A DNA stretch of 64,000 bases from Variovorax sp. PAMC26660 (GTDB lineage Bacteria > Pseudomonadota > Gammaproteobacteria > Burkholderiales > Burkholderiaceae_C): positions 5,447,501-5,511,500 of the forward strand of contig NZ_CP060295.1 in NCBI RefSeq assembly GCF_014302995.1, in the 5' to 3' direction. Below, one piece after another: positions 25,873 to 39,000 of the stretch; within the stretch, counting starts at the first letter, position 1; the number at the start of each line of letters is the position of its first letter. The notes below the pieces were generated by a model. The model saw only the letters and a program-made list of their open reading frames with translations. It had not been told where the DNA came from and ran no database searches. The translations under genes were made by a program, and so were the position numbers.

Positions 25873-26865
25873 ATGGATATGACACACAACGGCGAGCCCG
25901 ACAAGGCGGATCAGCTGCGGCGCGAAGCGCAGGCCTGGTTGCGCCGGCTCACGTCCGGCGAGGCCACGCAGCGCGACATCGAGGGCTTTCGCCGCTGGCA
26001 GGGCAGCAGCCCGCTGCATTCGTCGGCGTTCGTGGAAGCCAAGAGGCTGTGGAAGGTGCTCGACCCGGCCATCGGCCAGATGATGGCGAACAACCCGGCG
26101 CTGCTGTCGAGCCATCGGCAGGCGGGGCGCCGGCCGTTGGTCGCGCGCCGCGCTTTTCTCGGTGCGGCTGCGAGCGCAGCGGGTGTGGCCGGCATTGCCG
26201 CGATCTGTCCGCCGCTTGGCCTGTGGGCCCCGGTCAGCGAATGGAATGCCGACTTCCGCACGGCCACCGGCGAGCAGCGTTCTGTGGCGCTGGCCGAGGG
26301 CATCGACCTGACGCTGAACACGCAGACCAGCGTGCAGCGCCAGACCGTCGAGGGCCGCACCGTCGGCATCGACCTGATCGCGGGCGAGGCGGCGGTCGAC
26401 ATGTCTTCCACGCGGCAGGCCTTCAACGTGGTCGCGGGCGCGGGGCGCAGCGAGGCCGACGCCGGGCGCTTCGAGGTGCGCTATCTCGACGGCAGTGCCT
26501 GCGTGACCTGCATCGAAGGCCGCGTGCGCGTGGCGCATGCAACCGGCGCGCGCGTGCTGGAGGCCGGGCAGCAACTGATCTACAACGCCGACTCGCTCGG
26601 CAAGGTCGCCGCCATCCAGCCGGCGGACGTGTCGGCGTGGCGCACCGGTGTGCTGGTGTTCCGGCAGACGCCGCTGGCGCGCGTGGTGGAAGAAATCAAC
26701 CGCTACCGGCCGGGCCGCGTGCTGCTGCTGGCCAAGCGCCTGAAAGACCGCGAGGTCAGCGGCCGTTTCGCCGTTGCCGCGCTCGACACGGTGCTGGTGC
26801 AGATCCAGCGCTCGTACGACCTTGATGCACGTGCGCTGCCCGGTGGCGTGCTGCTGCTTAGCTGA
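25873..26865 (+). CDS. FecR-like anti-sigma/sigma regulator
   Basis: A 330-residue inner-membrane regulator. The N-terminal cytoplasmic domain (about 10-62; AQAWLRRLTSGEATQRDIEGF, RWQGSSPLHSSAF) is the FecR_N/DUF4880 type that binds the sigma factor. A single membrane segment follows at about 95-113, preceded by a twin arginine (RRAFLG, residues 92-97). The periplasmic FecR domain covers about 125-235 (FRTATGEQRSVAL, LNTQTSV, GEAAVDM). The C-terminal DUF4974/STN-like domain covers about 250-328 (VFRQTPLARVVEEINRY). It is expected to hold or activate the sigma factor until the STN protein signals. The giant haemagglutinin gene starts 135 bp downstream. Confidence 0.9.
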   Translation: MDMTHNGEPDKADQLRREAQAWLRRLTSGEATQRDIEGFRRWQGSSPLHSSAFVEAKRLWKVLDPAIGQMMANNPALLSSHRQAGRRPLVARRAFLGAAASAAGVAGIAAICPPLGLWAPVSEWNADFRTATGEQRSVALAEGIDLTLNTQTSVQRQTVEGRTVGIDLIAGEAAVDMSSTRQAFNVVAGAGRSEADAGRFEVRYLDGSACVTCIEGRVRVAHATGARVLEAGQQLIYNADSLGKVAAIQPADVSAWRTGVLVFRQTPLARVVEEINRYRPGRVLLLAKRLKDREVSGRFAVAALDTVLVQIQRSYDLDARALPGGVLLLS

Positions 26866-26954
26866 TGTTTGTGACAGCTTGATTGGCCCCCGCACACGGT
26901 CAGGATTGAAAAAGTTAGCGGTTTTGTTTGCGTCCCCCGGTCTCTCCAGTGAGG

Positions 26955-26971
26955 GGCACAGATTCTGTGCC
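26955..26971 (+). promoter_or_regulatory. Perfect hairpin GGCACAGATTCTGTGCC in the leader of the giant exoprotein gene
   Basis: Two 8-bp arms around a single T, 29 bp before the exoprotein ATG and within the 135-bp FecR-exoprotein gap. As DNA it could be an operator; as RNA its one-base loop would need an opened stem. The same gap carries TTTGTGACA at 26868-26876, which also occurs after the first exoprotein gene (10356-10364). A transcription start has not been located. Confidence 0.4.
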
Positions 26972-27000
26972 GGTGCATTTCATTCTTTACTGGGCGTCAG

Positions 27001-30000
27001 ATGAACACACACGAGGGACACAACAAGCGCAAGCAGGGCGCTGTTGTGCATGCGAAGAGCTTCCGGATTTCGCCACTGGCGCAAGCGATGGCGCTGGCAT
27101 TGGCGGCCGGCGCGGCCACGGCGCCGGCGCACGCGCAGCAGCGCGCCTTCAGCCCCGGCTGGTTCAATGCCAAGGGCGCCGCGCAGGCCACGGCGACAGC
27201 CACCGGCATGCTGCCCAACGGGCTGCCCGCGTCCAGCCTCACGAATCCGGCCGGCCAGCAGCAGCGCGCCAACGAACAGCTCAAGCAGTCGATCAGCAAC
27301 CTGAACCTGGCGGCACGCGGCATCGCGGCGCAGCAGGCGGCACAGGCCGCCGCGCGCGCGGCTGCACAGAACGATCCCTCGGTGCCCGACGGCCTGGCCG
27401 AAGGCGGCCTGAAGGTCGACACGAATTCGCTGACGGCCGGCTGGCTCAATGCGCGTCCGCTGACGGGTGACTCGCAGAAGAACGTCGACGGCCGCACCGT
27501 GGTCACGGTCGAGCAGACGGCCGACAAGGCGATCCTGAACTGGGAGACCTTCAACGTCGGCAAGAACACCACGGTGGCCTTCGCGCAGCAGAAAGATTGG
27601 GCGGTGCTCAACCGCGTCAACGACCCGGCCGCGCGTCCGTCGCAGATCCAGGGGCAGATCAAGGGCGACGGCACGGTGATGGTGGTCAACCGCAACGGCA
27701 TCGTCTTCAACGGGACGGCGCAGGTCGACACGCGCAACCTCGTGGCCGCGGCAACGCAGTTCGATGACGCGCAGTTCCAGTCCGGCGGCGTGTACGGCAA
27801 CGGCCTCACGCCCAATTTCAAGAACGCGCAGGGCCGCGTCGAAGTGCAGGCGGGCGCGCGCATTTCCACGCCTGCGCCGGCATCGGCCACGCAGGGCGGC
27901 GGCTACGTGCTGCTGCTGGGCAGCGAGGTGCGCAGCGCTGGCGAGATCGCCACGCCCGGCGGGCAGACGCTGCTCGCGGCGGGCGACAGCTTTGCCATCC
28001 GCAAGGGCGTGGGCACCGACGGCAACCAGACATCGACCACGCGGGGCAACGAAGTGGCCGTCACGCTGGCGGCCGACAGCAAGGCCGGCCTCGTCGTCAA
28101 CACCGGCCTGATCCAGGCGCCCACCGGCGACGTCACGCTGGCGGGCCGCGAGGTGGTGCAGAACGGCGTCGTGCTCTCCAGCACCTCGGTGAATGCGCGC
28201 GGCACGGTGCACCTGGCCGCGACCGGTGCCGCCGGCAAGGTCACGCTCGGCGAGGGCAGCACCACGGCCATCGTGCTCGACACCAGCGGCACCACCGCGC
28301 TCGACAGCCAGCGCACCGCGCTCATGGCACCGGCCGTGCCTCAGGAGGGGCAGAGCTTCAGCCTGGCGGGCAACGACCGGCGCGACCTCTCGCGCGTGGA
28401 CGTGGCCAGCGGCGGCACGGTGGAGTTCCAGAAAGACTCGCTCACGCTGGCCACCGGCGGCCAGGTGGTCGTCGACGCCAGGCAGCGCAGCCTGGTGCGC
28501 GAGGGCGCGCGCATCGACGTGTCGGGCGCGGTGGGCGTGAAGCTCACCATGGAGTCGAACAACGTCAAGATCAACGTGCAGGGCAACGAGCAACGCGACG
28601 CGCCGCTCAACCGCGACAGCAAGAACCTCAACAACAACGACCTGTGGATCGACCGGCGCACGCTGGTCTTCGTGCCCGGCGGCACCAACGGCTACCAGGG
28701 CGAGCGCTGGTACACGGGCGGCGGCCTGCTCGAAGTCGGCGGCTACCTGGGCACGCAGGGCCACACGGTGGGCGAGTGGATGGCGCAGGGCGGCGCGGTG
28801 AGCTTCACCGGCGGCGACGTGGTCACGCAGCGCGGCTCCAGCATCAACCTGTCGGGCGGCACGCTCGACGTGCTCACCGGCACCATCAACCAGAGCTGGC
28901 TCAAGGGCGCCGACGGTCGGCTGTACGAAGTGTCGAAGGCGCCGGGCGACCTGAAGTACACGGGCGTCTACAAGGGCTTCGAGGACGAGCACGTGCGCTG
29001 GGGCAAGAACGCCACCGGCTTCTTCTACAACCCGCTGATCGGGCCGCAGAAGCGGCTGGAAAACGGCTACACCGTGGGCCGCGACGCGGGCATGCTCATC
29101 GTCGGCACCAAGGGCGCGGTGCTCGAGGGCGACATCGTCGGCGAAACCTTCCAGGGCGACCGGCAGACGCAGGCGCCGCAGGCCGGGCTCGACGGCTACA
29201 GGCAGTCGACCAGCGCGGCGCCGCAGCGCGGGCAACTCATCGTGGGCAACTACGACGCGTACTTCGACAAGAACACCGGCACGCTGTACCGCCGGCTCGA
29301 CCCCGCGGGCATCAAGAACGCGGTGCTCGGCGACACGGCACAGGGCATTGCCGCGGGGCTCGACCTCGCGACCGTGCTGCCGGCCGAGCGGCGCGACACG
29401 CTCTATCTCGACACCGACCAGCTCAGCGGCTTCAAGCTGGGCGCGGTGCGCGTGGCGACCACCGGGAGCATCGCGGTCACGGGAGCGCTGCAGGCAGGCA
29501 ATGGCGGCAACATCACGCTGTACAGCCCGGGCGTGAAGGTCGATGCCGACCTGGTCGCGCATGGCGGCAGCATCCAGCTGGGCAACGTGCTCGAGCAGAT
29601 CAGCAACAACTACCTGAAAGACACGAGCTACATCCGGCCACCAGCCGACGGCACTGCGTCGGTGGTGCTCGCGGGCGGCGCGAAGCTCGACACCAGCGGT
29701 CTCTGGGCCAACGTGCTGAAGAACCCGCTCGACGCGGGTGGCCTGGCGTATCGCAACGGCGGCATCGTGTCGCTGCGCAGCATGGGCGACGTGGTGCTGG
29801 GCAACGGCAGCGTGGTCGATGTGTCTTCCGGCGCCGGGCTGCTGGCCAAGGCCAGGCAGCAGGGCGGCAAGGGCGGCAGCGTCACGCTCGAGGCCGATGG
29901 CTTCAACACCGGCAACGGCCACGTCGCGCTCGATGGCGCCGTGCTGCGCGGCCAGGGCGTGGACGGCGGCGGCACGCTCACGGTGCAGACGAGCCGCATC

Positions 30001-33000
30001 GCCATCGGCGACACATCGGGCACGGCGCTTGCCGACACGCTGATGCTCGGCGCGAATTTCTTCGACAAGGGCTTCAGCCGCTATGTGCTCATCGGCAACC
30101 ACGGCCTCACCGTGGCCGATGGCGCGCTGATCGACGTGACGATGCCGGTGTACCGCTTCGGCGCGAACGCGCAGGACCTCGCCATTGGCGGCAAGCCGGC
30201 CGATGCGCTGGAACTGTGGACGCCCCCGCTCTACCAGGAAGACGCCAGCAAGGCCGTGCTCACCCAGCGCAAGGGCGCGAGCCTGTCGCTGCAGGCCGGT
30301 ACCTCGACCACGCTCGCCAAGGAACTGCCGATGGTGCAGGCCGTGGTGGGCAGAGGTGCCGCGATCAATGTCGACCCGGGCCAGGCCATCGAGGTGCGCA
30401 GCGTCGGTCAGCTCACGGTGGACGGCACGCTGCGTGCGAACAGCGGGCGCATCGTGCTGAACACGGTGGACATCAGCAACACCGAGCTCGACAAGGCCAC
30501 GGCGCAAGCCCATGCGCGCTCGATCTGGATCGGTGAGCAGGGGGTGCTGGACGCCTCGGCGCACGCGGCCACCGCCACCGACGTCAACGGCAAGCGCTAC
30601 GGCCTGGTGCGCGACGGCGGCAGCATCGTGATCGGCGGCGAGATCGACACGGCGCTCGGCAAGACCACCGCGTCGCAGGACTTCATCGTCGTGCGGCCGG
30701 GCGCGCTGCTCGATGCATCGGGCACGCATGCGGTGCTCGACGTGCCCGGCATGGGCGCCACCGACGTGGCCAGCAACGGCGGCAGCATCTCGCTGGCCTC
30801 GTACAACGGGCTGTACCTGAACGGCACGCTGCGCGCATTCGCGGGCGGTGCACGCGCGGCCGGCGGCACGCTGGCCGTGGTGCTCGACACGCCGGGTCTG
30901 CGCCTGCACCTGGACCCGCTGGAGCAGGCACAGGACCGGGTGCGCCGGCATCGCGTGCTGGTGCTGGGCGTCGAGCAGGGCGCGCCCCTTGCGCCCGCCG
31001 CCTTGAAGCCCGGCGTGGACGACGGCATCCTCGAATACGGCCAGGGCCGGATCGGCACCGACACGGTTCGGCGCGGCGGCTTCGACAACCTCTCATTGTT
31101 CAGCGGCTCGACGCTCGCGTTCGAAGATGGCGTCGACCTGCGCATGCGGCAGAGCCTGCAGATCTATGCCGGCGGCCTTGCGCTCGCCAAGAACGCGCCC
31201 GATGACGCGCATGTGTCGCTGGCGGCCGCGCAGGTGCGGCTGGCCGGGTCGATGACATCGATCACGCGCGAAGTCCTGAGGGCGCCCGTCGCCGAAGGTG
31301 GCGTGGTGCGCGTGCCGTCCGGCACCCGCCTGGAGCTGTCGGGCGACCTGATCGATGTTCGCGACGGCATGGGCCACGGCGTCGCCGGCAAGGTCGCCAT
31401 GCTCGACAGCAAGAGCGAATCGCCCGTGACCGACCTGGCCGCCTTCGGCCAGATCACGCTGGCCAGCACCGGCGACCTGCGTTTCCTGCAGGGCAGGTCC
31501 GACGTCGGCACCTCCACCAGCCTCGTCGTGCCCGGCAGCCTGACCCTGCGCGCCGCGCAGATCTACCCGGCCACGGGCGTGGTGGCGCTGGTGTCCGCCG
31601 GCATGGCGCCGGACGGCAAGTACCGGCCCGACACGAAGCTGCGCATCGAGGGCACTGGCGCAACGCCGGACGTGCCGTACTCGGCCTTCGGCGACCTCAC
31701 GATGCGCGCCGCCGTCATCGAGCAGGGCGGCGTGGTGCGCACGCCGCTCGGGCACCTGACACTCGGCGACGCGCTCACCACCGACATCCGGCTGCTGCCC
31801 GGCAGCCTCACGTCCGTGAGCGGCGGGGGGCTGAACATGCCCTATGGCGGCACCGTCGACGGCATCAACTACCTGTACAACGGCAAGCAGGTCAAGCTCA
31901 CCGGCGTGGGCGCGGGCGATAGCTTCAACCGCAACCTGACGATCGGCCTCAGCTTCATGGGGGCCAGCGTGCAGGGCCAGGAGGGCGCGGCGCTCGACCT
32001 GTCCGGCGGCGGCAATCTCACGGGCGCGGGCTTCGTGAGCGGGCGCGGCGGCTCGACCGACGCGCGCTTCAGCCCGCTGATGCAGATCGGCGCCAACGGC
32101 GGCTTCACGCTGCCGGGGCTCGCGACCAACCCGGTGTATGCCATCGTGCCCGGCGCGCAGCCGGCGGTGGCACCCACCGGTGCAGAGAAGGGCGCGGTCG
32201 ATCCGCTCGTCGGCCAGCAGATCACCATCGGCGCCGGCGTGCCGGGCCTGCCCGCGGGCACCTACACGCTGATGCCCTCGACCTACGCGCTGCAGAAGGG
32301 CGCCTTCCGCGTGGAGCTGAACGGCGCGGGCGGCCTCGGCGCGCCCACGCGTACGCAGGCGATGCGCAATGGCTCGTGGCTCGCCGCCTCGCAGCTGAGC
32401 GTGGGCCGCACCGGCGTCGGCGACACGCTGTTCCGCCAGGCCATCGTGACTTCGGCCGACGTGCTGCGCAGCTATTCGCAATACAACGAGACCGGCTACG
32501 CCGACTTCGTGCGCGCCGACGCGCTGCGCGTGGGCGTGCCGCGCGCCATGCTGCCGGTGGACGCCCGCAACCTGCACCTGCTGCTCGCTCCCGGCGCGGG
32601 CGCCGACGCCTTCCGCTTCAGCGGCGCTGCACGTTTCCAGGCGGGCGAAGGCGGCCGGGGCGGCTCCGTGGTGGCCGCGGCCTCCAATGCGACGACAGGC
32701 CTGGAGGTCGTCGCGGCCGGCGCGCCGGCGACGCCGGGCTTCAAGGGTGTCACGTACGACGCCGGCACGCTCAGCGGCATGAACGTGTCGCGCCTGGTCA
32801 TCGGCGGGATGCAGGGGGCTGTATACGGCCAGGGCGGCAACGTCATCAAGACCGGCGACAACGTGCAAAGCGTGGTGGTGCGCCAGGGTGCAGTGCTGTC
32901 GGCGCCCGAAGTGTTCCTGTCCGCGGTGGGCGTGTCGAGCGCCATTGCCCTGAGCGTGGTGGTCGAGCAGGGTGCGCGCATCAACACCATCGGCCGGGGC

Positions 33001-36000
33001 AAGGCGGCCTACGATTCGACCGACGGTTTCGTCTACGACGCGAGCGGCCAGATGCTGATGGTCTCCAACGGCAGGGTGAGCACGCTGCCGGTGCCGCCGA
33101 GCGAAGGCACGCAGGACAACCGCCGCCTGCAGATCGGCGTGTGTTCCAGTGCCTCTTGCAGCGGCCAGACCGAGCTGTATTCCGAAGGCACCATCGCGAT
33201 GGTCACGCCAGACCGCTTCGAGATGGGCGACGCGGTGCGCTACGGCACGCGCCACCTCACGCTGGCGGTGCGCGGCATCAACGTGGGCGACAACGCTGCG
33301 CTGGCCGCCGCCGCGGCGAACAACACGCTGCCGCCGGGGCTGGCCATGAGCCAGAGCCTGCTCGACCGCCTGCTGCGCGGCGACCGGCAGTACGGCGCGC
33401 CCGCGCTCGAGACACTGGAGCTCAGCGCGAGCGGTGGCGTCAACTTCTTCGGCACCGCGGCGCTGGACACCATCGACCCCGCCACCGGCAAGTCGACGAT
33501 GGCGCAGCTGGTGCTGGCCACGCCCGCCATCTACGGCCAGGGCGGCGCGGGCGACGTGGCGACCATCCGCACCGGCCGCCTGGTGTGGCAGGGCATGACC
33601 ACGGCGCCCACCTCGGTGGCGAGCGGCGGCGCGGGCACCGGCAGCGGCACGCTGAACATCGAGGCCGAGCGCATCGAGTTCGGCTACGGCCCCAACAGCC
33701 AGCCGAGCGGCCTGGACGACACCGCGCGCCTGGTGCTGGGCTTCGCCGACGTGAACCTCGAGGCCAGCGAGCGCGTGAGCGCCAACCACAAGGGCAGCCT
33801 CTCGGTCTACCAGTCGCAGGGCGCGTACGAAGCGGGCAAGGGCTACGCGTACAGCGGCGGCAACCTGAGCATCGTGGCGCCGCTGCTGACGGGCGAAGCA
33901 GGCTCAGTGAACCGCATCACGGCCGGCGGCAGCCTGCGCGTGGCCGCACCTACGGGCACAGCGGCGGCGGCCACCGGCGATGCTGCATTGGGCGCCGAAC
34001 TGAGCCTGCGCGGGCACGACGTGACGCTCGACACGGCCGTCGCGCTGCCCAGCGGCAAGCTCACGGTGAGCGCCGAGCGCGACCTTACGTTGACCGATCG
34101 CGCGGTGCTCGACCTGGCCGGCCGCAAGGTGCCGTTCAACGACGTCACCAAGTACAGCGCCGGCGGCGACCTGGTGCTCGAAAGCCTGCACGGCAACCTG
34201 CGGCAGGCGGCGGGCTCGGTGATCGACATCTCGGCGCAGAACAACCGCGCCGGCACGCTGAAGGCGATGGCGCTCGACGATGCGGCCGGCACGGTCGACC
34301 TGCAGGGCCGCATCCTCGGCGCGAGCAGCGGCCGCTACGACGCGGGCGGCACGCTGGTGCCGTTCCTTGCGGGCAGCGTGGAAGTGCGCGCGCGGCAACT
34401 CGGCGACGCCGAGTTCGCGGCGCTCAACCAGCGCCTGAACGATGGCGGCGTGTTCGGCGCGCGCAGCTTCCAGCTGCGCCAGGGCGACCTGGCCATCGGC
34501 AACGGCCTGAAGGCCGGTGAGGTGAACGTGTCGCTCGACAACGGCAGCCTCACCGTGACCGGCACCATCGACGCCAGCGGCGAGCGCGTGGGCCGCATCA
34601 GCCTGGCCGCGAAGAACAACCTCACGCTGGCCGGCAGCGCGGTGCTCGACGCGCACGGCAGCACGCTGCGCGTGGACAGCCACGGCAAGATCATCGATTC
34701 GCCGAACCGCGCGATGGTGGAGCTCACGTCGCACAACGGGCAGCTCACGCTGGGCTCGGGCGCGCGCATCGACCTGCGCCACGGCACCAACGCCAAGGTG
34801 GGCGGCGAGCCCGGCCAGAACGACGGCATGGCGCGCGGCACGCTGGAGCTCAACGCGGGCCGCACCGGCGAGACCAGCGGCGACATCCGCATCGACGCCA
34901 GCGGCAGCATTGCCATCGACGGTGCGCGCTCCATCGCGGTGAACGGCACCTGGCGCTACGACGACGCGCGCTTCGGCACCGATGCGGCGGCCACCGGCCG
35001 GCCCTACCAGGTCATCGACCAGGCCTACCTCGATGCCAAGCACCTGCAGAGCACCGCCTTCATCGACAACGCGCTGGCCAACACCGCGCTGATGAACGGC
35101 AAGCTCGCGGGCCTGAACAACGCGCGCTATGCCGACGCCTTCCATCTGCGCCCCGGCGTGGAAATCGTCAGCAAGACACCCGACGGCGACATGGTGGTGC
35201 AGGGCGACATCGACCTGTCGGGCTACCGCTATGCCAGTGCCAACCCGCATGCGCAGAAGACCGGCGTGTACGGCTCGGGCGAGGTGGGCAAGCTGGCCAT
35301 CCGCGCGGGCGGCAACCTCGACATATTCGGCAGCATCAACGACGGCTTCATGCCCCCACCCGCCACGCAGGACGACGGTGGCTGGCTGCTGCTGCCCGGC
35401 ACCAACCTGCTGGGCGGCGATGTCGTGGTGCCGCGCGGCGGCGTGGTGCTGGCCGACGGCACCGTCTTCGAGGCCGGTGTCACCCTGAACTACGACTTGC
35501 CGATCAGGCCGATGGATTTCGGGGCCGGCCAGTTGATTCCGACGACAAGCGTGCTGGCCGCGCCGCTCGAACTGAAGGTGGGCACCGTGCTGAGCGCCGA
35601 CGTGCGCGACGCCTCGGGTGCACTGTTGTATGCGGCGGGAAGCATCGTGGGCGGCACCAGCGTGACGCTGCCGGTGGGCACGCGCCTGGGGGCCGGCATG
35701 CGCCTGCCGTCGAATGCGACGCTGTCCGGCGTGGTGTGGCCCAAGGGCGTGCCGCTGCCCGGCGACGGCACGAAGTACGTGATGAACGGTGCCGTCACGC
35801 TGCCGCTGGGCGCGGTGTTGCCGGCAGGCACCAACATCAAGCTGCCCGACGGCGTGGCCTCGGTGAACCTTCGTCCGGACGGTGCCGGCAGGTTGTGGGC
35901 CGCGGCGGCGATGCTGCCCGAGGGCTCTCAGTCGTGGTCGGTGCGGCTGCTGGCCGGCGCGGACCTGGACGCGGCCGACAACCGCATCGTGCAAGTGCAT

Positions 36001-39000
36001 CCGGCGGCGGGCCAGGGCAACCTGCGGCTGGCGGACAGCCACTATGGGCTGTTCGGCAAGCTGCTGCCGCCCAAGGGCGCCCAGCTCTGGACCCAGTTCG
36101 CGCAGGACGACCTTGGCTCCCTCGGGATCGAGGTCAAGGCCGGCGAGCCGATCGACGCGAAGTGGCTCGAGGACATGGGCGCGGGCACGATCGAATCGCT
36201 CTGCGCCAATACGCCGGCCTACTGCGTGCTCAAGAGCGCCTGGGGCTGGTCGCAGAAAGCAGCGGACGACCTGGCGCAGAGCGGGGTGACGGTCAAGGTG
36301 GGCGATCCGGTCGATCCGCAAGTTGTCGGCAACGTGGACGACTTCTGCATGAGTTCGCCGGAATACTGCGTTTCCGCCAACAAGCCCGAATACGCACCCA
36401 CGCCAGCCAGCGTGCGTTTCAGCGTGGTGCGCACCGGTGCGGCCGATCTCGACCTGCTGGCAGCCGGCAACCTGCGCATGGACTCGCTGTTCGGCGTGTA
36501 CACGGCCGGCGCTTCGTCGCAGGCCGCGCGGGCCGGTGACCCCTACAACCTGCCGCGTGCGGTGGGACCCAACGGCACGGTGCTCAACGATGTGGACGGC
36601 GCTTACGAGAAGTTCGTCAACGGCGGTGCGCAGAGCCTGGCGCGCGCCTGGTATCCGGCTTCCGGCGGCAACCTGACGCTCAAGGCCGGTGGCGACTTGA
36701 GTGGCGACATCATGCTGAGGCGGACAGACTCCGGCGCGGGGCGGCCAAATCCCGCCGACACCGGGTTCGACAGCAGTGCCATCGGCAACTGGCTGTGGCG
36801 CCAGGGCACGGGCGGCACCTTCGGCGGCGCAAACGATCAGCCCACGGCGTGGTGGATCAACTTCGGCTCTTATGCGGGCGTCGGCAAGGGTGTGGCCGAC
36901 AAGTTGCTCGGCTTCACCGGCTTCGGCACGCTGGGCGGTGGCGACCTGCGCGTGGACGTGGGCGGCAACGCGGGCACGCAGACGCTGCGTGGCGCAAAAC
37001 TGGAGGGCTTCACCGACAACCGGCGCAGCCAGGGCCTCGTGCTGGCGGTGGGCGGCACTGGCCGCGTGCTGGCCGACGGCAGCCTGAGCCTGACAGGGGG
37101 CGGCGACGTGCAACTGCGTGTAGGCGGCGCCCTCAATTCGCTCGATCGTCCGTTCTTGCAGGGGAGTGGCGGCGACGTCGACGCCGCGCTCAACGGCGTG
37201 GTCGTCAATCTGCGGGGCGATGTGCAATTGCAGGCCGGCAGCATCGGCAGCCTGCCCCTGACCTTCGGAACCTACTCGGTGCAGCAGTCGCCGCGCGAGA
37301 CCCGCGCCTACGACCCCTACACCGCGACCCGCGGGATGGCGCAAGGCGGCATCGTGCTGGCGCCGGGAGACGCGAACTACACGCTGAGCACGCGCGGCGA
37401 CCTGGTGGTCAAGGGCGTGATCGACCCGACGCGCGAGAACTTTCCCAATGCCACGCCGTTCAGCGCGAACGGCCTGTCGGGCCAAGGCAGGAGCTGGTTC
37501 AGCCTGTGGACGCCGAACACCGCCATCAACCTCTTCGGCGCGGGCGGCAACCTCGTTCCGGTGGCAGGCGGCACGGGCATCGCCGCGACCGACTCCGCGT
37601 ATGTGTATCCCTCGATCCTCAGCGCGGTGGCCGCCAGCGGCTCGCTCTTCTATGGCGACTCGGCAACCGCCATCGACACCGGCACCGGCACTGCGCTGCT
37701 GTTGGCGCCAGCGGCCAACGGCAGGCTGGAGTTCCTGGCCAGGGACTCGATCTACGCGGGCGGCAATACCGTGAGCCAGTCGGGCGCGGCGGCCGCGGCG
37801 CTGGCGACACCGCTGCATCCGGCCTTCACCGGCACGGCCATCGACGGCACGGGTTTCGGCAACCTCTCGGGCGGCAACAGCCTGCAAGACGCCGACCGCC
37901 GCCCGCTGTTCGCATTCGGCGCCGACACGGTGTCGGGCGAGGCGGTGGGCACCGGGCCGGCGCGCTTCTATGCGGTGCGCGGCGACCTGGTCGGCGTGAG
38001 CAGCGGGCGCATCATGCGCTTCACGACCGAGGACGAGATGCGCGCGGGCCAGACCTGGTACGACGGCGCACAGCCGGTGTGGATGATGGCCGGGCGCGAC
38101 ATCGTCTCCAGCGGCACGCCGATCGGAGGGGCCGACATCGTGAATGGCTACAAGATGCCTAGCTTCCGCAGCACCGGCAACCTGTTCGTGCACCAGAAGC
38201 CGGGCGACATCTCGGTGATCTCGGCGGGCCGCGACATCCTGTTCAGCACCTTCAACGTGGCCGGCCCCGGCACGCTGGAGATCACGGCGGGCCGCGACAT
38301 CCGCATGGACGGCACGGCCTCGGTCAGCAGCCTGGGGCCGGTGGTGCCGGGCGACAGCCGGCCCGGCGCGAGCATCGCGATGCTGGCCGGCGTGGGCGCC
38401 GGCGGGCCCGACTACGCGGGCTTCGCACAGCGCTACCTCGACCCGGCCAACCTGATGCAGAGTGGCCAGCCGCTGGCCGACCAGGCCGGCAAGGTGGTGA
38501 AGAACTACCACGGCAAGCTCAAGCTGGGTGACTGGCTGCGCGCCGAGCACGGCTACAGCGGCGACGAGGCGGGCGCGGCGGCCTGGATGGCGCAACGCCA
38601 GGCCAGCCTGGACGCGGAAGCCGGCAAGCCGCGCCGCGTGCTGGCCAACGACTACAGGCAGGCCAGCCAGCTGTACCTGGTGAACTGGCTCGAAGCCTCG
38701 CAGGGCTACGGCGGCAATGGCGGTGCACAGGAGGCGCTCGCCTTCTTCAACGCACTGCCGCCCGAGCAGCAGCGCAGCTACCTGCGCGGCGTGTACTTCG
38801 CCGAGCTGAAGGAAGGCGGGCGCGAATACAACGACGAGAACGGCGTGCGCTACGGCAGCTACCTGCGCGGGCGCAACACCATCGCGTCGCTGTTCCCGGG
38901 CACCCGCTACAAGGGCGACATCACGATGTTCGGTTCGGCCGGCATCAACACCCTGTTCGGCGGCGACATCGCGCTGCTCACGCCGGGCGGGCGGCAGGTG

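Noticed and set aside
26980..38595. Long minus-strand frames (26980..30951, 31093..33789, 33904..38595)
   Set aside because: All are antisense to exoprotein 2 with the same Arg/His/Ala bias and no recognisable fold.
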